Source of the DNA: Mucilaginibacter sp.
Lineage (GTDB): Bacteria > Bacteroidota > Bacteroidia > Sphingobacteriales > Sphingobacteriaceae
Length of the DNA stretch: 64,000 nt
Direction: 5' to 3'
Assembly: GCA_028287895.1 (NCBI GenBank)
Contig: JAQBOV010000019.1
Coordinates: 1 to 64,000 of the forward strand
This document shows, piece by piece, positions 1 through 8,836 of the stretch. The notes under the pieces are model-generated. The model ran no database searches and was not told the origin of the DNA. It was given only the letters and a program-made list of their open reading frames with translations. Position 1 is the first letter of the stretch, and every line of letters begins with the position of its first letter. The translations under genes were made by a program, and so were the position numbers.

Positions 1-2
1 GA

Positions 3-728
3 AAAGTTGGTGATGCTGTCGCATTAACTCTAAAGGAAATGCGCGCATATGCCTGTCCGGGAATGAGTACTAAGGAATTGGATAATTATGGCGGGCGATT
101 ACTGGAAAAATTTGGTGCAAAGTCTGCACCTTATCTAACCTATAAGTTTCCCGGCTATACCTGTATCAGCCTCAACAATGAAATATGCCATGGTATACCC
201 TCGACTGATCGTATTATTCAGGAAGGCGATTTGTTGAATATCGACGTTTCTGCTGAATTGGCGGGATTTTGGTCTGACAACGGCGGTTCATTTATTGTTG
301 GTCAAGATATCCATAAGAAAACTAACCTGATCGATACTTCCCGGGAGATACTGCGAAAAGCTATCAACACGATCAGGGGAGGCGTTAAAATAAATGAAAT
401 CGGTGGCTTGATCGAAAATGAAGCTAAAAAAAATGGTTACAAAGTCATTAAGAACTTGGGTGGTCATGGAATAGGTAGAGCCCTACATGAACGACCTGAC
501 GGAATTTTGAATTATCGAGATCGATTCGATCAAAGAAGATTCCGGAAGAATACCGTCGTGGCTATCGAGACGTTTATAACAACTGATTCTTCTTGGGCTG
601 TAGAGCTTCCCGATGCTTTTACCTTAGTTGGTGATAAAGGTGGCTTTAGTGTGCAGCATGAGCATACGATAGTCATCACGGACGGACTTCCTATTATTCT
701 GACCGAACAAAACGGGATTTGGGATTGA
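3..728 (+). CDS. map: methionine aminopeptidase, type I (5' end outside window)
   Basis: Removes the initiator methionine from new proteins in the cytosol using a two-metal centre. The reading frame is already open at base 3 and reads KVGDAVALTLKEM before the first ATG at base 39, which matches the N-terminal helix of the family, so the true start lies upstream of the window. All five metal ligands can be placed: Asp in NIDVS and Asp in WSDNGG, His in GGHGIGRALHE, Glu in AIETF and Glu in QHEHT. The frame ends with TGA at 726-728. Family assignment is sure; the start is not visible. Confidence 0.93.
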   Translation, partial: KVGDAVALTLKEMRAYACPGMSTKELDNYGGRLLEKFGAKSAPYLTYKFPGYTCISLNNEICHGIPSTDRIIQEGDLLNIDVSAELAGFWSDNGGSFIVGQDIHKKTNLIDTSREILRKAINTIRGGVKINEIGGLIENEAKKNGYKVIKNLGGHGIGRALHERPDGILNYRDRFDQRRFRKNTVVAIETFITTDSSWAVELPDAFTLVGDKGGFSVQHEHTIVITDGLPIILTEQNGIWD

Positions 729-842
729 AATCGTAAACTCATTCCACTTCAAAAATGTCCGAATTACCTTGAAATAACTAAGTGCGCTTTTTTTTAACAC
801 AATGAAACGGAACCAACTTGCCGAAAATGTTTGACCCAATAA

Positions 843-873
843 AAAAGACCTTATGATTTTGTTTCATAAGGCC
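843..873 (-). terminator. rho-independent terminator after tRNA-Pro
   Basis: Read on the minus strand, a ten-base-pair stem (GGCCTTATGA with TCATAAGGTC, one G-T pair) encloses a short A-rich loop and is followed by six T residues. It lies about 13 bases past the 3' end of the tRNA-Pro gene and is well placed to end its transcript. Confidence 0.75.
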
Positions 874-885
874 TTGATCTTCATG

Positions 886-959
886 TCGGGATGAGAAGAT
901 TCGAACTTCCGACCTCCAGCACCCCATGCTGGCGCGATACCGGGCTACGCTACATCCCG
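886..959 (-). tRNA. tRNA-Pro (anticodon GGG)
   Basis: The minus strand folds into a full cloverleaf of 74 bases. The acceptor stem is CGGGATG with CATCCCG, the anticodon stem is CCAGC/GCTGG around the loop ATGGGGT, giving anticodon GGG for proline codons, and the T arm carries TTCGAAT. CCA is not encoded. A terminator follows directly. Confidence 0.95.
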
Positions 960-1372
960 TTTGAGTGCTTACTTTCAAATAACTTTAGTTTACCATCCAT
1001 GTCAGGTGTTTTATTACCCTGGTAGCTAGGTAAACGTTATTTGTTAATTACTCGATTTTGAAATGGTAGTACATAAAGTCGTACGCATTTCAGATGACAA
1101 AGATAATGCTTCATCTTATAAGGTAAAAGCGATTTCTTCACGTAATGCATGTTTGATTGGCTCGATTAAGTGTAATCGGAAAATAAGAATGTACAAAGTC
1201 CGTGAATTCGGAAAATAAGGAGGTATGACGACTTCTGCGACCATAAATGCCGTGGGGCCATAGTTGGATATAAGTATAGCACGCCTATATGTGCAGACTG
1301 TAGATTAAGGGGAGCTACAAAAACACCTGCGTTTTGGAAATAAGGGGCTGCTGATATCTGAAGGATGAAAGA
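960..1372. other. 413-base intergenic stretch without a recognised gene
   Basis: Between tRNA-Pro and the MFS gene I recognise nothing firm. A 51-codon open frame on the plus strand runs from ATG 1063 to TAA 1218 and reads MVVHKVVRISDDKDNASSYK at its start. It has no clear ribosome site, no TAnnTTTG box close by and no family I know, so it is mentioned only as a weak candidate. Confidence 0.4.
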
Positions 1373-2632
1373 TTAAATCACCTGTACATTTTGTTCCCCA
1401 AGAGCAGGAATAGGTTGCTGTTTTCTTAGTTTTTCTTTACGCAGGAAGCGCATATGGAGTACCCCGATCAGCAAAGCAAATACCCCTTCAGCCAGCATGG
1501 TATCCGGCGTACCTATCCATTTGGATACCGATCCGATCAGCAGTCCGCCGATTGGCTGCATCCCGAAAAAGGCCATAGCGTAATAGCTGATCACCCGCCC
1601 GCGCATATTTGGTTCTACGGTCGTTTGAATTAAAGTATTGCTCACTGTGATCTGCGACATCATGCCAAATCCGGCAACTGTTGCAAATACAAGGGCCAGG
1701 GGATAGTTGCCCTCGTGCGAAAACAAGATAAGCCCAGCCCCGAATATCAGCGTATTAATGGCTAATATCTTTTTTAAGTCGCTTCCCGCTTTAAGCGATG
1801 CCAGGAAAATAGCCCCGCTAAATGCGCCAAGGCCGATCACGCTGTCAATAATACCAAAGGTTGATGCCGTTCCCTTAAAAATATCCTTGGCATATACCGG
1901 CAGCAGCGTACTAAAAGGCAGTACAAATAAACTGATGAGCCCAAGCATCATGATCACAAAAGCGATAGAAGGGGTACGTTTTAAATACTCCATTCCCTCC
2001 CGCAACTCGCCAAATACATTTTTTGTGTGCACCTGGCTAATATATTTTGGCAGTTTCATCAATAACAACGAACCTATTACCGCCATAAAACTTAACGCAT
2101 TCAGCAAAAAGCAAATCCCATCGCCCAGGTTCTCGAGCACAAATCCGGCGATAGCAGGGCCAATAAGCCTGGACAGGTTAACCATCGACGAATTAAGCGC
2201 CAGGGCATTGGGCAGGTCTTTTTTATCTTCGATCATCTCGTAAACCAGCGATTGTCGTGCCGGGACATCAAATGCATTGATAAGGCCCAGCAACACGCTC
2301 AGTGTCAATATTTCCCACACGGCGTAATGCCCTGCCAGGATCAGTATGGCCAGTATAGATGCCTGTATCATGGAAGCCACCTGCGTACCCAGCAATACCC
2401 GGAAACGGTTATACCTGTCTGATACTACACCACCGATCAACGAAAACAAAAAGGAGGGAAACTGGCTCGCGAACAGTGTTAAACCAAGCATAAAAGCAGA
2501 ATGGGTAAGAGCGTAAATTACCCAGCTTACTGCGGTCTTCTGCATCCATGTTCCTATCAATGAAACGGATTGGCCTATAAAATATAGCCGGTAGTTGCGG
2601 CTTTTAAATGCGCTGAAGGTTGTTATTTTCAT
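1373..2632 (-). CDS. MFS efflux transporter (EntS-like, MFS_3 type)
   Basis: A 419-residue inner-membrane protein with about twelve hydrophobic segments. The N-terminal FKSRNYRLYFIGQSVSLIGTWMQ and the loop GGVVSDRYNRFRVL (MFS motif A, between segments 2 and 3) fit the enterobactin-exporter-like MFS_3 group, which extrudes small molecules by proton antiport. The substrate cannot be read from sequence. It starts 32 bases after the stop of the MarR gene on the same strand, so the two likely form an operon, and a drug or stress ligand acting through MarR is the probable inducer. Confidence 0.85.
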   Translation of the reverse strand: MKITTFSAFKSRNYRLYFIGQSVSLIGTWMQKTAVSWVIYALTHSAFMLGLTLFASQFPSFLFSLIGGVVSDRYNRFRVLLGTQVASMIQASILAILILAGHYAVWEILTLSVLLGLINAFDVPARQSLVYEMIEDKKDLPNALALNSSMVNLSRLIGPAIAGFVLENLGDGICFLLNALSFMAVIGSLLLMKLPKYISQVHTKNVFGELREGMEYLKRTPSIAFVIMMLGLISLFVLPFSTLLPVYAKDIFKGTASTFGIIDSVIGLGAFSGAIFLASLKAGSDLKKILAINTLIFGAGLILFSHEGNYPLALVFATVAGFGMMSQITVSNTLIQTTVEPNMRGRVISYYAMAFFGMQPIGGLLIGSVSKWIGTPDTMLAEGVFALLIGVLHMRFLRKEKLRKQQPIPALGEQNVQVI

Positions 2633-2664
2633 TTAATTCTCCCACACAGAAAATATTAAACCGG

Positions 2665-3102
2665 TCACTCAAAATCCACCAGTTTGGTTAATGGGTCGAT
2701 CACTTTTTTAAGCAATGCTTCTTCTTGTTCACTACAGGTTTCTCTGATGGCCCTTGCCAGCCACATATCCCGTTCGTTTCGCATCTTTAAAAGTATTTCT
2801 TCACCTTTTGGGGTTAACGAGATAATCACTTTGCGCCTATCCGCTTTTGACGAAACCCTGCTGATATAACCCAGTTCCAGCAGATAACTTAATATCTGCG
2901 ACATGGATTGATTGGTGACCTTTTCCATTGATGCCAGTTCACTCGGCAGTAATTGTTTATATTGATAAAGCAAAGACATTGTTGACCGTTCAGTAAGCGA
3001 AACCAATTTTCCTGTAACTGATTCCTTACGCAGCTTTTTTACCAGTCGGGTTACTATAGTCCGCAGATCGGATGCAAGCAGAAGGTCTTTATTTTGATCC
3101 AT
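2665..3102 (-). CDS. MarR family transcriptional regulator
   Basis: A 145-residue winged-helix repressor. The core runs from STMSLLYQYKQLLPSELASM through the recognition region MSQILSYLLELGYISR to the wing SSKADRRKVIISLTPKGEE. It is the first gene of a two-gene operon with the MFS exporter. Its promoter carries a 22-base perfect palindrome just after the -7 box, as expected for autoregulation. Ligand unknown. Confidence 0.9.
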   Translation of the reverse strand: MDQNKDLLLASDLRTIVTRLVKKLRKESVTGKLVSLTERSTMSLLYQYKQLLPSELASMEKVTNQSMSQILSYLLELGYISRVSSKADRRKVIISLTPKGEEILLKMRNERDMWLARAIRETCSEQEEALLKKVIDPLTKLVDFE

Positions 3103-3113
3103 GTTAGCTAATC

Positions 3114-3145
3114 AGGTAAACTTATAAGTTTACCTTACAAAGGTA
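3114..3145 (-). promoter_or_regulatory. marR promoter with palindromic operator
   Basis: On the minus strand a Bacteroidota -7 box TACCTTTG (3138-3145) sits in front of marR. Directly downstream lies a perfect 22-base palindrome (3114-3135) with the core GGTAAACTTATAAGTTTACC. It covers the expected start of transcription, so bound MarR would block the operon. Binding by MarR is inferred from position and symmetry. Confidence 0.72.
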
Positions 3146-3252
3146 TTGCAATTCGCTGATCTTACGACCAGCTAATTATCATTTAAATGTTATAATTTTG
3201 AATAAGCGATTTCGTTAAAACTTGTATGTTGATATTTATTTGCAGCTAGCGT

Positions 3253-6200
3253 ATGCGGTCATCTGAAAATTACGAATTGTTAATCGGAAAGATCGATACT
3301 TTCATACGCAAGTATTACTTAAACAATCTTTTAAGGGGATTGATTTTTTTAGGTACGGGCTTGTTTTCGGCTTACATAGTGCTTACTGTAAGTGAATATT
3401 TCGGAAATTTTAACACCGCGTTCCGCACATTTCTTTTTTACTTTTTTATCCTTTTGAATCTTGGCCTTATAGCCTGGCTAATCATTCCATCACTTTTAGC
3501 CTGGTTCAAATTAGGTAAAACCATAACGCATGACCAGGCCGCTGATATCATTGGTAAACATTTCGGCGATGTTAATGACAAACTACTCAATACCCTTCAG
3601 CTTAAAAAACTGGCCGATGCTAACCGCCAGCAAAGGGAATTAATTGAAGCAAGTATAGATCAGAAAATTGAAACGCTGAAACCGGTGAGCTTTCCTTCGG
3701 CTATCAACATCAGGGAGAACACCAAATACCTAAAGTGGATCGTATTTCCTGTATCGGTAATTTGTATTATTGCGCTTGCCGCGCCATCTATATTAACAGA
3801 GAGCACCAAAAGGCTCATCAGGCACAATGAATACTTTGCCCCTATCGCTCCATTTAAATTTATCGTTCTCAATCGATCGCTGTCGGTAGTTCAGGGTGAT
3901 GACCTGAAACTCAACCTGAGATTAGAGGGCAATAAATTACCTGCCGACGTGTACATTGAAACGGCTAATAATACCTTCAGGCTGGATAAGGAGAATATCA
4001 GCCGTTTCCATTACCTGTTCAGCAACCTGCAGAAAAATACCGTTTTCCGCCTAAGCGGCAACGGGTTTTCATCAACGTCTTACGAGATAAAGGTTAATCT
4101 TAAACCTTCATTGCTTCATTTTGATGTTGAATTGAATTATCCTGCTTATTTGCATAAAGGAAAGGAGCAATTGCTCAATGCCGGCGATCTTACTATCCCT
4201 GCCGGGACATCGGTTAGATGGCAATTACATACTCAAAATGCAACGGGAATATTATTTGATATCAACAATAATCAGTACGACGCCGTTCAAGCTGGCCAGG
4301 ACATATTTGAACACGCCGAAAAGATATACAAAAACACTGCGTATAAAATCAGCCCCCGGAATACTTTGGTTAGCAGGGGCGACTCTGCATCGTACCGTAT
4401 TAATGTGATAGCTGATGAACCGCCGGCCATCGCTGTAAATGAAAAATCCGACTCCATCAGCAGCAAAGCTTTATATTTTGATGGCAAAATACAGGATGAT
4501 CACGGCTTTTCATCGCTTACATTTAATTACAAGATAGGCGCGGCAGGTGATAAAAGTGCGGAGCATGCCATAACCAGACCGGTTAAAGCTGATCTGAGTA
4601 AAACGCAGGCTGATTTCTTTTATTTCTGGGACATGAAACAACTGGGTGTTAAACCCGGCGATCGGGTTTCTTATTATTTTGAAGTGGCAGATAACGATGG
4701 TGTTGCCGGCCCTAAAAAGGCACGTTCGCCAGAACACATCCTCAATGTCCCCGGTCAAAAAGAGATTACTGAACAATTAAATAACAGCACGCAAGTTGTT
4801 AAGCAAAAGATGCAGGATGCGATTAAAATTGCAGGCCAGGTGGAACGCGATGCACAAAAGTTAAACGAGCTTTTGCTAAACAAAAATTCCTTATCTTTTG
4901 ATGAGAAGAAACAGATAGACGATCTGCTGCAAAAGAAAAAGGAACTAAATGACCTGGTAAAAGACATTCAGGCTGAAAATAAAAAGAACCTGTATAACCG
5001 GCAGGAGAATGAACAGCAAAATAAAGAGCTAATAGAAAAACAAAAGGAGATCGAAAACCTTTTTAACAACGTTCTGGATCAGAAAACACAGGAGATGCTA
5101 AAGAAATTGCAGCAACTGATGGATCAGGAGCAGAAGGACTCGACCCGTGACGAACTGTCAAAAATGCAGATGGATAATAAATCCTTAAAAAAAGAACTCG
5201 ACCGTATACTGCAGTTGTACAAAAAACTCGAATTTGATCAAAAACTAAACCAAAACATCAACCAGCTAAACCAACTGGCTGACAAGCAACAAAAGTTGGC
5301 TGATCAGACCAAACAACAAGACTCCGATCCGCAAACGCTGCAACAGGAACAACAAAAAATACAGCAGGATTTTCAGGATGTAAAACAATCATTAGATGAT
5401 CTGCAAAAATTAAATGAAAGCGCCGAGCAGAAGAATAGTTTCGAAAATCCTAAAGCTGAAGAACAAAAAATTGATCAGCAGATGAGCAAAAGTGCTGACG
5501 ATCTGAAAAACAATAATAAGCCAAAAGCAGCACAATCACAGCAGGCTGCAGCTAAACAAATACAGCAGATGGCCAGCCAAATGGAACAAAAAAACCAGGA
5601 GGGTGAGGAGTCACAAAATAATATTAATGCACAGCAATTACGCGAATTATTAAAAAACCTCGTTAATAGTTCATTCGATCAGGAGAAAGTAATGGAAACA
5701 TTAAAAAATACTAACCCATCTGATCCAAATTATATTATATTAGCACAAAAACAAAAAAACATAAAAGATAATTTAAAAACAGCAGAGGACAGTCTTTACG
5801 CATTAAGTCGCCGGGTGCAGCAGATACAATCAACTGTAAACCAGGAGATCACCAGCATAAATAGTCATATTGACCAGTCATTAGAAAACATGAGCGACCG
5901 CAGGACAGCGGAAGCTTCGCGGAATCAGCAGTATTCTATGACATCAATGAATAACCTGGCTTTAATGCTGAACGAAGCGCTTGAACAGTTGCAAAATTCG
6001 ATGAAGAATGGAAAAAGCGGCAAAGGGAAATCAAAACAACCCTCTTTATCGCAACTGAACAAAATGCAGCAGCAGTTAAATCAGAATATGCAGAAGATGC
6101 GTGACCAAATGCAAAAGCAGGGTAATATGTCGCAAAGCCAGCAAAGCGGAATGAGCGAACAGCTGGCAAAGATGGCCCGGCAGCAGCAAATAATAAGGCA

Positions 6201-6579
6201 GACACTGCAGCAAATTAACAGAGAAGAGAACAAAGACGGTACCGGTGGTTTGGGCAATTTGGATAAAATATCAAAAGAAATGGAACAAACTGAAAACGAT
6301 ATCGTAAACAGGAGAATAACTGATGAGGTGCTAAAAAGGCAACAACAAATCCAAACCCGCATGCTGGAAGCAGAAAAAGCGGAGCAACAACGGGATCAAG
6401 AGCAGCAACGCGAAAGCAATGCAGGAAAAGATATGCCGCCGGGATATATAAAAGCGTTACAGGACTATCAGAAAATAAAAGAAAAACAAACCGAACAGAT
6501 TAAGACTGTATCTCCGGCACTTAATTTGTATTACAAACTAAAAATAAAATCTTATTTTGATCAACTTAATGCCAAATAG
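3253..6579 (+). CDS. DUF4175-type membrane protein with long Q-rich coiled coil
   Basis: A 1108-residue protein found widely in Bacteroidota. Hydrophobic segments lie at about residues 24-50, 55-85 and 158-181. A soluble, beta-rich part follows (about 185-495), with a stretch resembling folds used for extracellular domains (PPAIAVNEKSDS onward). From about residue 500 to the end it is an extremely Gln/Asn/Lys-rich coiled coil with many QQ and QM runs. Function is unknown; a structural or scaffolding role at the membrane is inferred. The downstream HATPase starts one base after its stop, so the two are probably co-translated. Confidence 0.78.
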   Translation: MRSSENYELLIGKIDTFIRKYYLNNLLRGLIFLGTGLFSAYIVLTVSEYFGNFNTAFRTFLFYFFILLNLGLIAWLIIPSLLAWFKLGKTITHDQAADIIGKHFGDVNDKLLNTLQLKKLADANRQQRELIEASIDQKIETLKPVSFPSAINIRENTKYLKWIVFPVSVICIIALAAPSILTESTKRLIRHNEYFAPIAPFKFIVLNRSLSVVQGDDLKLNLRLEGNKLPADVYIETANNTFRLDKENISRFHYLFSNLQKNTVFRLSGNGFSSTSYEIKVNLKPSLLHFDVELNYPAYLHKGKEQLLNAGDLTIPAGTSVRWQLHTQNATGILFDINNNQYDAVQAGQDIFEHAEKIYKNTAYKISPRNTLVSRGDSASYRINVIADEPPAIAVNEKSDSISSKALYFDGKIQDDHGFSSLTFNYKIGAAGDKSAEHAITRPVKADLSKTQADFFYFWDMKQLGVKPGDRVSYYFEVADNDGVAGPKKARSPEHILNVPGQKEITEQLNNSTQVVKQKMQDAIKIAGQVERDAQKLNELLLNKNSLSFDEKKQIDDLLQKKKELNDLVKDIQAENKKNLYNRQENEQQNKELIEKQKEIENLFNNVLDQKTQEMLKKLQQLMDQEQKDSTRDELSKMQMDNKSLKKELDRILQLYKKLEFDQKLNQNINQLNQLADKQQKLADQTKQQDSDPQTLQQEQQKIQQDFQDVKQSLDDLQKLNESAEQKNSFENPKAEEQKIDQQMSKSADDLKNNNKPKAAQSQQAAAKQIQQMASQMEQKNQEGEESQNNINAQQLRELLKNLVNSSFDQEKVMETLKNTNPSDPNYIILAQKQKNIKDNLKTAEDSLYALSRRVQQIQSTVNQEITSINSHIDQSLENMSDRRTAEASRNQQYSMTSMNNLALMLNEALEQLQNSMKNGKSGKGKSKQPSLSQLNKMQQQLNQNMQKMRDQMQKQGNMSQSQQSGMSEQLAKMARQQQIIRQTLQQINREENKDGTGGLGNLDKISKEMEQTENDIVNRRITDEVLKRQQQIQTRMLEAEKAEQQRDQEQQRESNAGKDMPPGYIKALQDYQKIKEKQTEQIKTVSPALNLYYKLKIKSYFDQLNAK

Positions 6580-6580
6580 T

Positions 6581-7006
6581 ATGCAAGAAGCGAATGTCCA
6601 AACCAGTGAGCTTTATACTTTACAGCTTCCTTCCAAACCGGAAAGTATAACGCTGCTGGAGAATTTAATAGAACAAATTGCTGACAAGCACAATGTAAGC
6701 GAAGATACCTTTGCCAACATGATGACTTGTCTGAATGAGATCGCTATAAATGCTATTGTACACGGCAATAAATTAGACGACAGCAAAAAGGTTATTGTAA
6801 ATGCTGAAGTGGTTGATGGTAAGCGCGTAGTATGGACCATTACTGATGAGGGCCCCGGTTTCGATTATGACCATCTACCCGATCCAACTGCTGAAGAAAA
6901 CCTTGAAAATTTGACCGGGCGAGGTGTTTTTATTGTAAAACAGCTTGCAGATCAATGTATATTCAACACAAAAGGAAATGAAGTTGAACTTCATTTTAAG
7001 ATATAA
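6581..7006 (+). CDS. RsbW-like HATPase (anti-sigma/serine kinase type)
   Basis: A 141-residue stand-alone GHKL ATPase domain. The N box is NEIAINAIVHG (about 52-62), the G1 box is DEGPGFD (89-95) and the G2 box is GRGVFIVK (113-120). Proteins of this shape phosphorylate STAS antagonists or hold sigma factors; no such partner is encoded next door. I chose ATG 6581, one base after the DUF4175 stop; a TTG at 6557 and an ATG at 6569 are upstream alternatives inside that gene. Its stop overlaps the ybeY start by one base (TAATG). Confidence 0.82.
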   Translation: MQEANVQTSELYTLQLPSKPESITLLENLIEQIADKHNVSEDTFANMMTCLNEIAINAIVHGNKLDDSKKVIVNAEVVDGKRVVWTITDEGPGFDYDHLPDPTAEENLENLTGRGVFIVKQLADQCIFNTKGNEVELHFKI

Positions 7007-7434
7007 TGCCCTCAATAAATTTTTTTGAAGAAGATATACGCTTTAAATTAAAAAATAAAACCAAGGTAAAACAGTGGATAAAAGCCACTATTGAAGCTGA
7101 GGGGTATACGCTTAAAGAACTCAATTATATTTTTTGCTCTGATCGGTATTTGCTGCAGATCAACCAGCAATATCTCGAACATGACACCTACACAGATATT
7201 GTCACTTTCGATAATTCAGCTAAGGACACAGTAATTGTGGGTGATATTTTTATCTCAATCGATCGCATCCGCGAAAATGCCATAAAATTCAATTCCGGAG
7301 AAGTAAACGAGTTGCACAGGGTGATCATTCACGGCGCCTTGCATCTGCTGGGGTACCAGGACAAAAAGGCAGAAAGCAAGAGAATCATGACAGGCAAGGA
7401 AGATCATTATTTAGGTGTCAGAAATTTTACATAA
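7006..7434 (+). CDS. ybeY: endoribonuclease YbeY (rRNA maturation factor)
   Basis: A single-strand-specific metal-dependent endoribonuclease for 16S rRNA 3' maturation and ribosome quality control, 142 residues. The metal motif reads HGALHLLGYQD: His109 and His113 are present, while the place of the third zinc His (ten residues after the first) holds Asp119. Other Bacteroidota YbeY proteins, as I recall them, also have GYKDK here, so this looks like a lineage trait. Translationally coupled to the HATPase gene before it. Confidence 0.88.
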   Translation: MPSINFFEEDIRFKLKNKTKVKQWIKATIEAEGYTLKELNYIFCSDRYLLQINQQYLEHDTYTDIVTFDNSAKDTVIVGDIFISIDRIRENAIKFNSGEVNELHRVIIHGALHLLGYQDKKAESKRIMTGKEDHYLGVRNFT

Positions 7435-7517
7435 CACAGATAGTATCTATGGACAACTATGATTTGTAAGCCTTAATTTTACATTGTAATTAAGCAGCAA
7501 AACCAAATTATAAAACC

Positions 7518-8027
7518 ATGAAAATACTTGCAATCTTTTTAACGTTATTATTTATCGCCCCCTCTTCTGTTTATGATTTTAAACTAAAAACCATCGATGG
7601 CCAGGATTTTTCGTTGATAAAGTACAAAGGTAAAAAGGTTTTAATCGTAAATACCGCATCAAAATGCGGATTTACTCCGCAATACGCCGAACTACAAAAA
7701 CTGGCCGACACTTATAAAGACAAAGTAGTGGTGATCGGGTTCCCCGCTAACAACTTCGGTCAGCAAGAACCGGGTACTGCCACTGAGATCAAAACATTTT
7801 GTCAGAAAAACTACGGTGTTACGTTTCCTTTAAGCCAAAAGATTAGCGTTAAAGGCGATGATATCGACCCGCTGTTTAAATATTTAACATCGGCACCAAA
7901 TCCTGATTTCACAGGTGAGATCAAATGGAATTTTGAAAAATTCCTGATTGACGAAAATGGTAAGCTGATTCACCGTTTCCGCTCGCAAACCACGCCATTA
8001 TCTCCTGAATTAACGAAGTATTTGTAA
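7518..8027 (+). CDS. glutathione peroxidase family protein (Cys form, exported)
   Basis: A 169-residue thiol peroxidase. The first 18 or so residues form a likely signal peptide ending near APSSV, pointing to a periplasmic place. The catalytic motif NTASKCGFT has Cys50 where animal enzymes have selenocysteine. The tetrad partners Gln (NNFGQQEPG) and Trp/Asn (KWNFEKF) are present, and Cys95 may be the resolving cysteine, which would make thioredoxin the reductant. It reduces hydroperoxides. Confidence 0.9.
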   Translation: MKILAIFLTLLFIAPSSVYDFKLKTIDGQDFSLIKYKGKKVLIVNTASKCGFTPQYAELQKLADTYKDKVVVIGFPANNFGQQEPGTATEIKTFCQKNYGVTFPLSQKISVKGDDIDPLFKYLTSAPNPDFTGEIKWNFEKFLIDENGKLIHRFRSQTTPLSPELTKYL

Positions 8028-8068
8028 TTCATCGCGCTAATTAACAAACTAAAAAGTTTAATGGCATT

Positions 8069-8830
8069 TTATTGCTTTGGAGGCGCCGCCGGCGGTGGCT
8101 CCTGGGCTTTTTTTATCGAATCTTGTCTTGCTTTCTCTAATTTTTTCTTTTTCTTAAAAAAGCCCTTTAGCAAAAAGTTCGACTGGGCAGCTTTAAGATC
8201 TTCATTTAAAGTACCGGTGGTTTTATGCACATTTGCCATAGTGGTTTGAGCCTGTTTGACCGTATTTTCCATATTCCTGGCCATTTTATCATTATTCAGC
8301 AGCCGTCCTATACTACCCTTTCCACTGTTCACTTTATTCACTATAGCCGCAAGCCCCTCTACCAGGTCGCCGGCGTTATCAGCTATTTTGGTGAATTTAC
8401 TGATTATCTTATCCACATCAAGCGGGTTAACTGCTGTTAACTGCTCGCCGCCCTTAACCGGCACGTTGCTTGTACCGCCGCCCGGGGTGATAATTACCAG
8501 TTTGTCACCCATTAAACCATCGCTGCCGATACTTATTTTAGCATCCTTTTTAATGAATTTCTTCACATCATTATTCAATGTCAGAACAACTTTCACCGAA
8601 CTGTCTGTCATTATTAGTATATCTTCAACAACGCCAACATTGATGCCCGCAAAGCGCACATTATTGCCTACCTGCAACCCGTTTACATTCTTAAACATGC
8701 CGTTTACATTAAATGTAGCGGTAAAAAGGTTTCGTTTATTTCCAATAAAAAATATAGCCAGAACCAGCACGGCTAATCCCGCTATAACAAATACACCGAT
8801 CTTTATTTTCTGTCCCGTAGTGGTTTTCAT
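8069..8830 (-). CDS. mlaD: MlaD family MCE-domain lipid transport protein
   Basis: A 253-residue protein with one N-terminal membrane helix (about 8-28) followed by the MCE domain (about 35-120, with GLQVGNNVRFAGINVGVVEDI) and a C-terminal helical part ending in a Pro-rich tail. Part of an ABC system that moves lipids between inner and outer membranes. Last gene of mlaE-mlaF-mlaD; it starts six bases after mlaF. No mlaC or mlaB is present here. Confidence 0.88.
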   Translation of the reverse strand: MKTTTGQKIKIGVFVIAGLAVLVLAIFFIGNKRNLFTATFNVNGMFKNVNGLQVGNNVRFAGINVGVVEDILIMTDSSVKVVLTLNNDVKKFIKKDAKISIGSDGLMGDKLVIITPGGGTSNVPVKGGEQLTAVNPLDVDKIISKFTKIADNAGDLVEGLAAIVNKVNSGKGSIGRLLNNDKMARNMENTVKQAQTTMANVHKTTGTLNEDLKAAQSNFLLKGFFKKKKKLEKARQDSIKKAQEPPPAAPPKQ

Positions 8831-8836
8831 GTTGCC

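Noticed and set aside
1063..1218. 51-codon plus-strand frame near tRNA-Pro
   Set aside because: No ribosome site, promoter or family; kept only as a remark in the intergenic entry.
7665..7667. Possible selenocysteine in the glutathione peroxidase
   Set aside because: The catalytic codon is TGC (Cys), not TGA, and no SECIS element is expected.
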